Part shown: positions 7,695 through 15,988 of the stretch, in pieces
Layout: the number at the start of each line of letters is the position of its first letter
How positions within the stretch are numbered: position 1 is the stretch's first letter
From: an uncultured Prevotella sp.
Lineage (GTDB): Bacteria; Bacteroidota; Bacteroidia; Bacteroidales; Bacteroidaceae
Length of the DNA stretch: 30,839 nucleotides
Assembly: GCA_934215545.1 (NCBI GenBank)
Contig: CAKQAD010000014.1
Location: forward strand, 1-30,839
Direction of reading: 5' to 3'
The notes under the pieces: generated by a model
Database searches by the model: none
Seen by the model: the letters and a program-made list of their open reading frames with translations, nothing else
Told to the model about the DNA's origin: nothing
Position numbers and translations under genes: made by a program

Positions 7695-8987
7695 ATGAAA
7701 AAAATACTATTATCTCTGCTCACAGCCTCGATGGCGGTGGCAGCATCGGCACAAACAGTGTTGTGGCACACCGACACCACACGCCATGAGTTCTATCGCA
7801 TACCTGCCGTCATTGCCTATGGCAACAATGTTGTGGCTTTTGCCGACAACCGCTCGGGCGTTACCGATGCCACGGTGTGGGGCGATGTAGGCTCAGTGGG
7901 CAATATCAGCATCGAGGCACGCTACAGTTCCGACTGCGGACGCACATGGTCGGAGCCACGACAGATTGTTACGGGCTTTGGCATGGGCACCTACGACCAG
8001 TGTCATGGCGATGCTGCCGTGGTGCGCGACAGCCAGAGCGGACGCATGCTGATGATGTGCGGCTCTGGATCGGTGGGCTACGGGCGCTCCAAAGCAACGC
8101 CTGCCAACAACTATGCTGAGGCGATAAGGGTGGGCCGCTACTATAGCATCGACGGCGGACATACATGGAATGGCGCCGACGTAACACCGCAGGTGTACGA
8201 CATCTTCAACACTGCTGCTGAGGCTCCCGTCAGCCGCTTGTTCTTTGCGAGTGGCAGGATATGCCAGAGCCGCATTGTGAAGCATGGCAGCTATTACCGT
8301 ATATATTCTGCACTCACCACCAACTGTGGCGCATTGGTGGTCTATTCCGACGATTTTGGCAAGCAATGGCACGCTTTGGGTGGCGCTGAGGCACGCCCAG
8401 CACCTAAGGGCGATGAGTCGAAACTGGTGGAGCTGCCCGATGGCAGCGTGTTGCTGAGCTGCCGCATGCGTGGCGGCAGATATTTCAATGTGTTTCGCTA
8501 TGCCGACGCACAGCATGCCACAGGCTCGTGGGGCGAGGCAGTGGCATCGACATCTGTCGATGATGGCACTGCAGGCATAGGCAACGACACCAACGGCGAG
8601 GTGCTTGTGATGCCTGCCGTCGATGCCAATGGCAAGAAGGCGTATGTAGCCCTGCAGTCGATGCCACGCGGCACAGAGGGCGAGCATCCGTCTAATCGTG
8701 AGCGTCGCAGCCATGTGTCGGTCTACTGGAAGGCTTTTGCCAATGCAGCTGATATGGTGCAGCCTTCAGCATGGGTTGGCGGTTGGCAACGCAAGGAAAT
8801 CACCAATGGCTATTCTGCCTACTCTACGATGAATGAGTGTGGCGACGGCGACATCGCCTTCCTCTACGAAGACAACTGTGTGCGCCTTAAGCTGGGTAGT
8901 CAATACACCGAAATGTACGATATACTCTATCGCCATCTTACCCTTGCCGACATCACAGAGGGTAGTTATAAAAGTCTCAACAAATAG
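7695..8987 (+). CDS. Secreted exo-alpha-sialidase, GH33
   Basis: 430 residues with a signal peptide (MKKILLSLLTASMAVAASAQ) ending in a plausible SPase I site, so periplasmic or exported. The sialidase RIP motif is present (FYRIPAVIAYGNNVVAFADNR), giving the first triad Arg and the acid/base Asp region. Three Asp boxes of the form S-x-D-x-G-x-x-W are visible: SSDCGRTW, SIDGGHTW, and SDDFGKQW. SCRMRGGRYFNV and YSTMNECGDGDIAFLYED carry the later Arg and the Tyr region. It should cleave terminal sialic acid from host glycans. No sialic-acid lyase or transporter genes are in the window, so the organism may use the sugar through genes elsewhere or expose the underlying glycan. Confidence 0.93.
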   Translation: MKKILLSLLTASMAVAASAQTVLWHTDTTRHEFYRIPAVIAYGNNVVAFADNRSGVTDATVWGDVGSVGNISIEARYSSDCGRTWSEPRQIVTGFGMGTYDQCHGDAAVVRDSQSGRMLMMCGSGSVGYGRSKATPANNYAEAIRVGRYYSIDGGHTWNGADVTPQVYDIFNTAAEAPVSRLFFASGRICQSRIVKHGSYYRIYSALTTNCGALVVYSDDFGKQWHALGGAEARPAPKGDESKLVELPDGSVLLSCRMRGGRYFNVFRYADAQHATGSWGEAVASTSVDDGTAGIGNDTNGEVLVMPAVDANGKKAYVALQSMPRGTEGEHPSNRERRSHVSVYWKAFANAADMVQPSAWVGGWQRKEITNGYSAYSTMNECGDGDIAFLYEDNCVRLKLGSQYTEMYDILYRHLTLADITEGSYKSLNK

Positions 8988-9023
8988 ATTTTTTAGCTGC
9001 CTCGGTAATAACCGGTTGTCACT

Positions 9024-9050
9024 AATCGGTCTAATGATCGATTGGGAATT
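9024..9050. repeat. REP-like repeat, diverged copy (R5)
   Basis: TCGGTCTAATGATCGATTGGGAATT resembles TCGGTCTAATGACCGATTGGGGTTA at 27572-27597 at most positions. It lies just after the sialidase stop codon. Confidence 0.5.
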
Positions 9051-9105
9051 ATGCACCTGATGAGGGCAAGCGTTTTGGTGGTATAATGAATTTTATCTTC
9101 TATAT

Positions 9106-9173
9106 AAAACAATGGGTCTTCAACAAATCCTGAACATTAGTAGTTCAGTGATATGTTGAAGACCCATTGTTTT
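9106..9173. terminator. Long bidirectional terminator hairpin
   Basis: A perfect 20-bp inverted repeat (AAAACAATGGGTCTTCAACA and complement at 9154-9173) with a nested CTGAAC/GTTCAG stem in the loop and T-rich flanks on both sides. It separates the convergent sialidase and flavodiiron genes. Confidence 0.75.
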
Positions 9174-9193
9174 GTTTTTATGAGATGTTGGTT

Positions 9194-9223
9194 TAACCCA
9201 AATCCAATGACCGATTTGGGTTT
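9194..9223. repeat. REP-like palindrome (R1), second hairpin at the end of the flavodiiron gene
   Basis: AACCCAAATC (9195-9204) pairs with GATTTGGGTT (9213-9222) around CAATGACC. It is a close match of R2 at 15300-15333 and lies downstream of the minus-strand gene ending at 9257. Confidence 0.75.
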
Positions 9224-9256
9224 AGCCTTTTCTCGTAATATATGTAGCGCACAACA

Positions 9257-10486
9257 TTATTGTTCGGCTTGCAATAAGCGTTCTGCCATGGCCGTTCCTA
9301 AGGCTTCGAGAGCCACTTGACTGTCGGCATTGACGCTTTGCTTTATCTCTGCCGGCACGCCCACCACTTCGAATCCGAGCTTGCTCTCGTTGCATTCCAT
9401 TATCTTCTTCACTGCCTGTCCTGCCCAAGTGCACGAGCCGAACACGCCCAGCAGATGGTTCTTGATGTTGCGTCCTGCCAGTTCGGTGAGCAGCATGTCC
9501 ATCTGCGGATACAGACCATTGTTGTAGGTAGGAGCACCGAGAATAAGCGCACGATAGTTGAACACATCGCGCAGGATATAAGAGTGGTTAGAGCGCGACA
9601 CATCGTGCATCACAATGTTCTTCACGCCGGCACGGCTTGCAGCCCGTGCAATTATTTCTGCTGCCCTCTCGGTGTTGCCATACATAGAGCCATAGGCTAT
9701 CACGATGCCAGGCTCCGTCTGGTAGAGGCTCAGGCGGTTGTATTCTGCCATCACTCTGTCGATGTGCTTATGCCACACCGGACCGTGGGTGGAGCAGATA
9801 TAGTCGATTTGTGCCCCAGCCAGCTTCTTAAGCGCCTGCTGCACCGGCACGCCATATTTGCCAACGATATTGGAGTAGTAGCGCTGCATCTCGCCCCAAT
9901 AAACATCGCAGTTCATATCCTCGTCGACGATGGCACCATTGAGTGCGCCGAAGCATCCGAAGGCATCGCCCGAGAAGAGCACATGAGCAGTAGCGTCGAG
10001 GGTGGCCATGGTTTCGGGCCAGTGCACCATAGGAATCATGCTGAATGCCAGCTCGTGCTTGCCCAGCGACAGCGTGTCGCCATGCTTCACCTCAAGGGTG
10101 TCGTCGTTGTTGCCCACATTATAATATCCGCGCACCATCTCGAAGGTCTTTTTATTGCCCACGATAACTGCATTGGGATAGTATTTCTTGATCAATGCCA
10201 GCGAACCGCTATGGTCGGGTTCTACATGGTTCACGATGATATAGTCTATGTCTCTATCGCCAATAACAGAATGTATGTTGTCGATAAACTGCGAGAAGAA
10301 GTCTACCTCTACAGTGTCTATCAGCGCCACCTTGTCGTCGGCAATGATATAAGAGTTGTAGCTCACTCCATAGGGCAGTGGCCACAATGCCTCGAAGATG
10401 TCCTTATGGCGGTCGTTGACGCCCACATAGTGTATGTCTGCCACGTGTTGTGCTGTTGACAGAGCCAGCGTATTGTTGCTTGTCAT
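9257..10486 (-). CDS. FprA-family A-type flavodiiron protein
   Basis: 409 residues from the ATG at 10486; an upstream in-frame start would overlap the kinase gene and adds a low-complexity, non-homologous N-terminus. N-terminal metallo-beta-lactamase-like domain with a complete diiron site: His87, Glu89, Asp91, His92 (NHVEPDH), His155 (MVHWPE), Asp174 (SGDAFG), His234 (STHGP). C-terminal flavodoxin domain begins at about residue 262 with the FMN loop YGSMYGNTER. Flavodiiron proteins reduce O2 to water or NO to N2O in the cytoplasm of anaerobes; with all ligands present this one should be active as an oxygen or NO scavenger. It lies 31 bases after the PfkB gene and probably shares its transcript. 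Confidence 0.95.
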   Translation of the reverse strand: MTSNNTLALSTAQHVADIHYVGVNDRHKDIFEALWPLPYGVSYNSYIIADDKVALIDTVEVDFFSQFIDNIHSVIGDRDIDYIIVNHVEPDHSGSLALIKKYYPNAVIVGNKKTFEMVRGYYNVGNNDDTLEVKHGDTLSLGKHELAFSMIPMVHWPETMATLDATAHVLFSGDAFGCFGALNGAIVDEDMNCDVYWGEMQRYYSNIVGKYGVPVQQALKKLAGAQIDYICSTHGPVWHKHIDRVMAEYNRLSLYQTEPGIVIAYGSMYGNTERAAEIIARAASRAGVKNIVMHDVSRSNHSYILRDVFNYRALILGAPTYNNGLYPQMDMLLTELAGRNIKNHLLGVFGSCTWAGQAVKKIMECNESKLGFEVVGVPAEIKQSVNADSQVALEALGTAMAERLLQAEQ

Positions 10487-10517
10487 AATGAGTGATGTGT
10501 GATTATTGTCGTTGATA

Positions 10518-11453
10518 TTAAAGTGTGAGGAGCATCTTGCGTCCGAACTCCTTGGAGATGTAGTTGAATATGTCGCGGCAGCAGTCGGCAGAGAACGCCG
10601 TAGCATAACCTATCAGCTTGTCCCATGTGTCTTCGCTGAGCCCCTTCTCAATGTCGTTGCGTGTGATGCCTAGCTTCAGCAGTCCGTAGACGAATCCGGC
10701 ATTGAAGTTGTCGCCGGCTCCGATGGTGCTCACTGTCTCTATGGCGGGTATGGGATATGTCTTGTGGAAGCCATTGTCGGCAAATACGGTAGCAGGCTGT
10801 GCCCCGTTGGTATATATCAGTCGAGGACAGTAGAACGATGTCTCGGCGCGATACACGCGCTCCGGAGTGTCTTTCTTGTAGAGCACAAGGAAGTCGTCGG
10901 CAGAGCCACGCACAATGTCGGCATACTCCAGGTTTTCTATCAGGTTGGGTGTGATCCTCAGCACATCGTTCTTATGTGCCGGACGGAAATTAATGTCGTA
11001 GTAGATGATAGCCCCCTGCTGCTTGGCATGCTCCAGCAGTCCCGACACCTGTGGGCGCAGCTGTGGGTTGACGGCATAGAACGAGCCAAAGATAATGATG
11101 TCGTCGCGGTGTATCTCAGGGTAGCTGAAGTCCATGTGTTCATGCTGCTGATCGCGGTAGAATATGTAGTCGGCATTATTGTTTTCGTCGAGAAATGCCA
11201 GTGATATAGGCGATTTGGTGTCGGGATAGACATTGATGGCGGCAGTGCTCACATTGTTGTCGTGCAGAAACTGTCGCACATAGTCGCCCACGCGGTCGCT
11301 GCCCGTCTCACTGATGAAGGTGGGGTTGGCGCCAGCGCGTCCCAACGACACGATACTGTTGAATGTAGAGCCTCCAGGCACTGCCTCTATAGGCTTGTTG
11401 TCCTTGAATATGATGTCGAGCACTGTCTCGCCAATGCCGATTACTTTTCTCAT
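10518..11453 (-). CDS. PfkB-family carbohydrate kinase (fructokinase-like)
   Basis: 311 residues, ribokinase/PfkB fold. Signature 1 region: PGGSTFNSIVSLGRAGANPTF; signature 2: STIGAGDNFNAGFVYG with catalytic Asp248 and the GAGD anion hole. Such enzymes phosphorylate fructose, ribose, 2-keto-3-deoxygluconate or similar sugars with ATP; the exact substrate cannot be read from the sequence. No sugar transporter or glycosidase adjoins it. It is first in a two-gene minus-strand transcript with the flavodiiron protein, an association with no obvious metabolic reason. Confidence 0.9.
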   Translation of the reverse strand: MRKVIGIGETVLDIIFKDNKPIEAVPGGSTFNSIVSLGRAGANPTFISETGSDRVGDYVRQFLHDNNVSTAAINVYPDTKSPISLAFLDENNNADYIFYRDQQHEHMDFSYPEIHRDDIIIFGSFYAVNPQLRPQVSGLLEHAKQQGAIIYYDINFRPAHKNDVLRITPNLIENLEYADIVRGSADDFLVLYKKDTPERVYRAETSFYCPRLIYTNGAQPATVFADNGFHKTYPIPAIETVSTIGAGDNFNAGFVYGLLKLGITRNDIEKGLSEDTWDKLIGYATAFSADCCRDIFNYISKEFGRKMLLTL

Positions 11454-11511
11454 GATGCTTATTTGTTTGTTGATTGTGCTTGTTTATTGCTGCCTCTTGT
11501 TTGGGCAGATG

Positions 11512-11542
11512 CAAATATCTGAAATTTCCGCAAACTGACAAA
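11512..11542 (-). promoter_or_regulatory. Promoter of the PfkB-flavodiiron operon
   Basis: On the minus strand: TTTG (11542-11539), 19 bases, GATATTTG (11519-11512; one mismatch to TAnnTTTG). The predicted start lies about 55 bases before the PfkB ATG. Confidence 0.5.
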
Positions 11543-11554
11543 GAAGACAGCCAG

Positions 11555-11600
11555 TTTTTTTGCTCATTGTCAACACCTTTTTTGCTCATTATCAACATCC
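11555..11600. repeat. Two-copy tandem repeat, 23-bp period
   Basis: TTTTTTGCTCATTGTCAACA and TTTTTTGCTCATTATCAACA follow one another between the operon promoter and the terminator of the next operon. Possible regulator site; nothing else supports this. Confidence 0.6.
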
Positions 11601-11641
11601 CTAAAACAAAAAAGGCTACTTGCGGAAAGCAAGCAGCCTTT
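11599..11641 (-). terminator. Terminator of the PCMD/barrel/calycin operon
   Basis: Minus strand: AAAGGCTGCTTGC-TTTCC-GCAAGTAGCCTTT followed by TTTGTTTT, about 22 bases after the stop at 11664. Confidence 0.85.
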
Positions 11642-11663
11642 GGGTATGCTGTAAAAACAATTC

Positions 11664-13001
11664 TTACTTAATAACCTTTATTGTAGTGCCATCGGCCTTG
11701 CGCACGATGTTCACGCCATTCTGTATCTTGTTGAGCTTGCGTCCAGCCATGTCGTAGATTGCTGTTACTTCGTTGTTGTTGCTCACAGATATGTTCTTCA
11801 CGCTGTTTTCTACCTTGCCAAACACTGCAACAATCTTCTGGTTGAACACCTCGAGGTTGATTACAGCCGAGAGTTTGTCGTTCTTCAGGTCGCCCTCCAT
11901 CTTAAGGTGTATCTTGCCATTAAGCATCTCGGCAACCTCGCCGCCATTGGTGATAGTAGCATCCTGCTCAGTGGTGAAGTGGAGTGTGCCGTTGTTGTTG
12001 GTAGGCTTGAGATTTGCCATTGTAACATCACCGATAGGCAGAGCCTCTTCGCCCTCGCCGAAGGTGAAGTTCTTGAGCATCATGTTGTAGGTGCCGTCGA
12101 GATATTCTGTAACAACAATGGTTGCCTTCTGTGCGGGAGCGGTGATGCCGTTGGCGCTGATAACAAGGTCGTCGGTATATTCCTTGTTATATATAAGTTC
12201 TACGTCGTCGATAATCATCACGTCGGGGTTGTCGGCACTTGTGCTTGCCACACCAGGCTCGGCATTTGTAGAGAAGGTGATGAGGATGAAGTGAGGCTCA
12301 GCATTGTTGCTTGCATACTTCTTGTAGTCGAAAGGCACAGAGATGCGCTGCCACTTGAAGTCGTTAGACTCGATGGTGTTGTTCACTGCCTTAGCCACTA
12401 CGTTGTTGTAGGTTGCGTCTTCTGGATCCTGATACTTGCTGTTGCCGTGGAGGATAGCCGACATTGTTGCATACTTGTATTTGGCATTGCTGTCCGACAG
12501 TTTGCCTTGCTTGAACTTCACCCAAGCCACGATAGAGTCGGGACGAGTGGTGAGAGGAGCGTAGAATGGGTCGCCATTGCCGTCCTTAGCTGTCTCTGAT
12601 GGGTTGCTCATAGAGCAGTTGGCAGGGTCGTTGGCTGTTGCGCTACCAGCAATGAGTCGGCCAGTGGTGATGGTGCCATTGGCAGGTTGTTGTACAAAAA
12701 CCACTTTAACAATACCTGATGTGAGCTTTACGCTCTGCTTGCCAGTAGAGCCAGGGCGTGTTTCGTTACAGATGAATGTATGTGTGTTCTTAAGAGCTGC
12801 TTCATACAGCGATTTTGTGGCGTGTCCGCTCATGAATGAGTGCCAGCCGTTAGGCTCGTCAGAAGTCTGACCAGAGAATGAGGCCTTATGCCATTTTTCA
12901 AAGTCTCCGCCAATTATTTGTCCCTTTTTTGGAGTGTCGCTGGCAGCCATGGCCACCATTGTAGTAGCCAAGGCTACAAGAGATAAGATAATTTTCTTCA
13001 T
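11664..13001 (-). CDS. Secreted PCMD-like/calycin-like protein with C-terminal sorting-type tail
   Basis: 445 residues with signal peptide (MKKIILSLVALATTMVAMAA). Residues about 25-265 (GGDFEKWHKASFSGQTSDEP..., ending in VMIIDDVELIYN) look like the PCMD-type beta-sandwich; about 280-400 (ATIVVTEYLDGTYNMMLKNFTFGEG...) fits the calycin-like barrel family of Bacteroidetes. The last 33 residues (IYDMAGRKLNKIQNGVNIVR, then KADGTTIKVIK) form a tail nearly the same as that of the protein ending at 20874, resembling the type A C-terminal signal of type IX secretion in a degenerate form. Last gene of a three-gene operon, 52 bases after the barrel gene. Function unknown; surface-exposed glycan-binding or structural role is inferred. 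Confidence 0.75.
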   Translation of the reverse strand: MKKIILSLVALATTMVAMAASDTPKKGQIIGGDFEKWHKASFSGQTSDEPNGWHSFMSGHATKSLYEAALKNTHTFICNETRPGSTGKQSVKLTSGIVKVVFVQQPANGTITTGRLIAGSATANDPANCSMSNPSETAKDGNGDPFYAPLTTRPDSIVAWVKFKQGKLSDSNAKYKYATMSAILHGNSKYQDPEDATYNNVVAKAVNNTIESNDFKWQRISVPFDYKKYASNNAEPHFILITFSTNAEPGVASTSADNPDVMIIDDVELIYNKEYTDDLVISANGITAPAQKATIVVTEYLDGTYNMMLKNFTFGEGEEALPIGDVTMANLKPTNNNGTLHFTTEQDATITNGGEVAEMLNGKIHLKMEGDLKNDKLSAVINLEVFNQKIVAVFGKVENSVKNISVSNNNEVTAIYDMAGRKLNKIQNGVNIVRKADGTTIKVIK

Positions 13002-13053
13002 TTTGATTTATTGATTAAATATTTTGTTGTGTAATCCTGAATGCAGTGTTGTG

Positions 13054-13806
13054 TTATTTCAGTCGGTAGGTCACGCCTACTGTGCCATATATAGGATACA
13101 GCTTTTGCTCTATCGTCGTGAAGTAGTCGCGGAACACCGATGTCAATCCCCACTTCAGGTCGGCATAGCAGCCGAAGTGCTTGGAGAAATACCAGTCGAC
13201 ACCCACGTCGACACCAAACTGCCAGTGGCGCAGGTCTTCAGTGAAGTCGTAGTCGCCGCGGTCGCTCTCGGCAGCTCCGAGCGACACCTTTGGTCCTGTT
13301 GGGTCGCCGGTGCGCAGATATCCGTTGTAGGCATAGCCACTGAAGTTGTTGCTCATGACGTAAGAGAAGTAGGGACCACCCTTGAGTCGCACGTTGTGAT
13401 TAACGTCGTAGGTGGCGAGCAGGGGCAGTGTTACCATCCACTCCTGCACGTCGGTCACCACATTACCAGTGAACATACCCTCTATGGGTTGGTCGCCATA
13501 GCGCATTTCCATGTGGTAGTTTTTCACCTTTGCGTTGGTGTGCATGCCTTTGTTCTCGTAGTGGAAGCCTGCCATGATGCCCCAGTTGTTGGGCAGTGGC
13601 TTATAGGCGTCGAGTGCCAGCACCATGTTGTTCTTCAGCTTAAACTCTTCGAGAGAACGTATGGATGCAGGCATGCCCACGGGAGCTGTTCCGCCGATGT
13701 TATATCCCAGTCGCACCTGATACTTCAGGTTGTCGAATATTCCTAATGCCATTGCGTTGCCCGCCGATGCTAATACGATGGCGGCAAGCGTTAAGAATTT
13801 TTTCAT
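13054..13806 (-). CDS. Outer-membrane beta-barrel protein (porin-like)
   Basis: 250 residues with signal peptide (MKKFLTLAAIVLASAGNAMA). The mature part alternates polar and hydrophobic/aromatic residues in strands: YQVRLGYNIGG, MVLALDAYKPL, WGIMAGFHYENKG, EWMVTLPLLATYDV, VRLKGGPYFSYVM, WQFGVDVGVDWYFS, FGCYADLKWGL, IYGTVGVTYRLK. This fits the small 8- to 10-stranded OMP_b-brl families common in Bacteroidetes. It sits between the two PCMD-type genes in one operon and may anchor or export them; that role is inferred from position only. Confidence 0.8.
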   Translation of the reverse strand: MKKFLTLAAIVLASAGNAMALGIFDNLKYQVRLGYNIGGTAPVGMPASIRSLEEFKLKNNMVLALDAYKPLPNNWGIMAGFHYENKGMHTNAKVKNYHMEMRYGDQPIEGMFTGNVVTDVQEWMVTLPLLATYDVNHNVRLKGGPYFSYVMSNNFSGYAYNGYLRTGDPTGPKVSLGAAESDRGDYDFTEDLRHWQFGVDVGVDWYFSKHFGCYADLKWGLTSVFRDYFTTIEQKLYPIYGTVGVTYRLK

Positions 13807-13844
13807 ATCTTATTGTGCGGTTGTTGTTGCGATTGTAAGTGTTG

Positions 13845-15005
13845 TTATTCCATTACCACTGTCACCTTGTCGATGAGCAGTGTGCTGCCCACGGCGCCTT
13901 CGAAGTGTGCTCCCTCTACGCTCGATGTGAATACGATAGCCATGCTGTAGCCACCTGTTTCGAGTGTGCGTGGGTCGAACTCCGATGTGTAGACGAATGG
14001 CACATCGAAGTATTTCCATCCGTTCTCGGTCTTGTCGGCAGGTCCGGCAGAGGCGATGGCTATTATCTGCTTGCTTGTCTTTACATTATTGCCGTTGAGA
14101 TAGAATGGTGTTTGCTTGCCGTTGGCATCGGTAGTGGTGTTGCGGAATATCACTGCATACATGTCGGCTTGGTCTGTCTTGCCTGGCACCAACTCTTGTT
14201 GCAGGTTCTTGTATTCTGCTCCTGGGGTATACTGATACCATCCGGTGAATTTCACTGGCTTCGCAGATATCACGCAGTAGGGACCCTCACCGAAGTGTGT
14301 AGAGAGCAGTGCGTTATCTTTGGCTGTCTCAGTGTCGAAACTGCCCGTAAACAGGTTGCCGGCAGCTATCGGCATGCCAAACATCAAGCCTGCCATACCA
14401 GTGCTCTTTGTTTCCATCTTCACACCGTGACCCTCGTATCCCTCTGTCAGTGGGGTTGTGGGATATTTGTCGGGTGTTGCTCTTTGTGCCACGATGCTAT
14501 AACCGCCATTGCCCGATGCCCAGTTGTTCATGTACTCGCCGTTGCTGTTGAGGTCGGACCATACATAATACTTGCTCTTTGTGGGCTCCAGGAAGAATGT
14601 TTCAAAGTTGAAGTGTGGCGACATATCCTCTTTCTCGTTCACGCTAACGCGATAGGTCTTGTGCCACTGTCCATCTTCCGATGTCACGGTGTAGCTCACG
14701 GCTCCATGCGAGAAATCCTGCATCGAACCATTTGCCGGGTATGTGGTGGCACCCGGTGTGACGTGGAATATAGGAGCTATGGCGGTAAGGTCGGTGCCCT
14801 TGCGCACGATAAAGTTCACGGTTTTGGCATCTTCGTTCACCAATCCAATAGAATCAGTGGCTTTAAGGAAGATGTCTTCTGGCACATCGGCGTGTATGTA
14901 GGCGCGCTCAATGTCGCATTCGGCATTGGGGGCTTCGTCTTTTATGCACGATGTGAAGATGCCGCTAACGGCTGCGGCGATGATAAGAAAATATGCTTTG
15001 CGCAT
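13845..15005 (-). CDS. PCMD-domain lipoprotein
   Basis: 386 residues. Lipoprotein signal peptide with Cys20 (AVSGIFTSC), so membrane-anchored and likely surface-exposed. N-terminal part (about 25-130) is an immunoglobulin-like segment of the kind that precedes PCMD (VNFIVRKGTDLTAIAPIF, TYRVSVNEKED). From about residue 135 the PCMD (putative carbohydrate metabolism) domain: FNFETFFLEPTKSKYYVWSD, YEGHGVKMET, KPVKFTGWYQYTPG, and final LLIDKVTVVME. The domain name reflects genomic context; no enzymatic activity is established to my knowledge. First gene of the operon, with a good promoter about 110 bases upstream. Confidence 0.82.
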   Translation of the reverse strand: MRKAYFLIIAAAVSGIFTSCIKDEAPNAECDIERAYIHADVPEDIFLKATDSIGLVNEDAKTVNFIVRKGTDLTAIAPIFHVTPGATTYPANGSMQDFSHGAVSYTVTSEDGQWHKTYRVSVNEKEDMSPHFNFETFFLEPTKSKYYVWSDLNSNGEYMNNWASGNGGYSIVAQRATPDKYPTTPLTEGYEGHGVKMETKSTGMAGLMFGMPIAAGNLFTGSFDTETAKDNALLSTHFGEGPYCVISAKPVKFTGWYQYTPGAEYKNLQQELVPGKTDQADMYAVIFRNTTTDANGKQTPFYLNGNNVKTSKQIIAIASAGPADKTENGWKYFDVPFVYTSEFDPRTLETGGYSMAIVFTSSVEGAHFEGAVGSTLLIDKVTVVME

Positions 15006-15328
15006 TAATCAGTGTGATGTTGATGTTTAAAATGATAGTTTTGCGGCTATCTTTGCCAATGGGGTGCGTGGCTCTATTGTAGTGAGCATCACTTTGTTAT
15101 GCACGCATAAAACCCACAAAGTGCAAAGGTATGGAAAATATTTAACGCTGCAAAGTTTTCTAACAATATTTAATCTTTTTTGAGCATCAGTCTTTGGCGG
15201 TTTTTGCCGTTTTTGAATGGTAGCCATTTACGGCTAATTGTCGTATGGCAGTGGGTTGCCAGGTTTGCTGGCATGCAAATCCATCGGTTGCCAGGGCTTT
15301 TTAACCCAAATCTAATTACCGATTTGGG
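15006..15328. other. Intergenic region between two minus-strand operons
   Basis: It holds the PCMD operon promoter (15124-15154), a likely 5' leader of about 110 bases (15006-15118), and the REP-like hairpin R2 at its right edge. A plus-strand TATCTTTG at 15047 has no partner box and no gene downstream on that strand. Confidence 0.6.
15124..15154 (-). promoter_or_regulatory. Promoter of the PCMD/barrel/calycin operon
   Basis: Minus strand: TTTG (15154-15151), 19 bases, TACCTTTG (15131-15124), a full match to the Bacteroidetes consensus. Confidence 0.75.
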
Positions 15329-15333
15329 TTAAA
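15300..15333. repeat. REP-like palindrome (R2), also terminator of the dapB-lepB-wbqC operon
   Basis: 13-bp arms TTTAACCCAAATC (15300-15312) and GATTTGGGTTAAA (15321-15333) around TAATTACC. The TAA stop of the WbqC-like gene lies within the right arm. Confidence 0.8.
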
Positions 15334-15979
15334 GATAGAATATGCCTTCTGGTCCCTCGTTGCACAATAGGTCAACTGCCGACATGTTTGGCTGAAAGCC
15401 CTGTCGTAGGGCATGCACCTGATAGTATTGTCGTTGACTGAAGGTGGGGTCGGGCAGGGGGTGTTTGGGGCGTATGGCATCGCGATAGTCGTCGATGCGT
15501 GCCGTGCCGTGAGCCTCTTGTTGCAGTGCCTCACAGTCGGTGTAGCTCTCCGACAGCGTTATGTTGGGTCGTATGTCGAGCAGTTCGCACAGCTTCTCGG
15601 TGATAGCCATGTTGAAGTCGACGAGATACTTCCATCGCTTCTCGAAGAAAGGGTGCAGGTCGTCGGCATAATATATGAAGAACGGGCTCTCGCCGTAGGC
15701 AGATACGAGTGCGTTCCAATGCAGATGTCGCCATTCGCCGTGGTCGCTGATGCGTATGTCGCGCATGGGGCATTTCGCCCCCTCATATCTTTCTATAGGT
15801 ACGGTGAGAGCCTGAACGCCGTTAGCTGTTGCTATGAGGCAGCGGTTGCGGTAGGTCTGCTTTATGAAGTTGTCGTGTTGCTCTATCACCACATGCCCGT
15901 AGCGGTGCAGCTTCTGCATCCACTGCACCGGTGGGAAGTAGGCGGTAGAGAGCACTGCCGTAGATTGTAGCATTTCCAC
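15329..15979 (-). CDS. WbqC-like family protein
   Basis: 216 residues, no signal peptide. Matches the WbqC-like family: TAYFPPVQWMQKLHRYGHVVIEQHDNFIKQTYRNRC near the N-terminus, LTVPIE, MRDIRISDHGEWRHLHW, and SPFFIYYADDLHPFF. The name comes from O-antigen clusters, where family members are associated with amino-sugar modification, but in Bacteroidales it commonly follows dapB and lepB and its role there is not settled. It starts 9 bases after lepB, so it is cotranscribed. Its stop codon is embedded in hairpin R2. Confidence 0.88.
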   Translation of the reverse strand: MEMLQSTAVLSTAYFPPVQWMQKLHRYGHVVIEQHDNFIKQTYRNRCLIATANGVQALTVPIERYEGAKCPMRDIRISDHGEWRHLHWNALVSAYGESPFFIYYADDLHPFFEKRWKYLVDFNMAITEKLCELLDIRPNITLSESYTDCEALQQEAHGTARIDDYRDAIRPKHPLPDPTFSQRQYYQVHALRQGFQPNMSAVDLLCNEGPEGIFYL

Positions 15980-15988
15980 GGTAGTGTT

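Noticed and set aside
9317..10459. 380-codon plus-strand ORF opposite the flavodiiron gene
   Set aside because: The minus strand carries an intact diiron site; the plus frame is His/Val-rich antisense without motifs.
10487..10606. Earlier start for the flavodiiron gene
   Set aside because: It overlaps the kinase gene, and flavodiiron homology starts at the ATG at 10486.
13839..15008. 389-codon plus-strand ORF opposite the PCMD lipoprotein gene
   Set aside because: The lipoprotein has a signal peptide, lipobox and promoter; the antisense frame has none.
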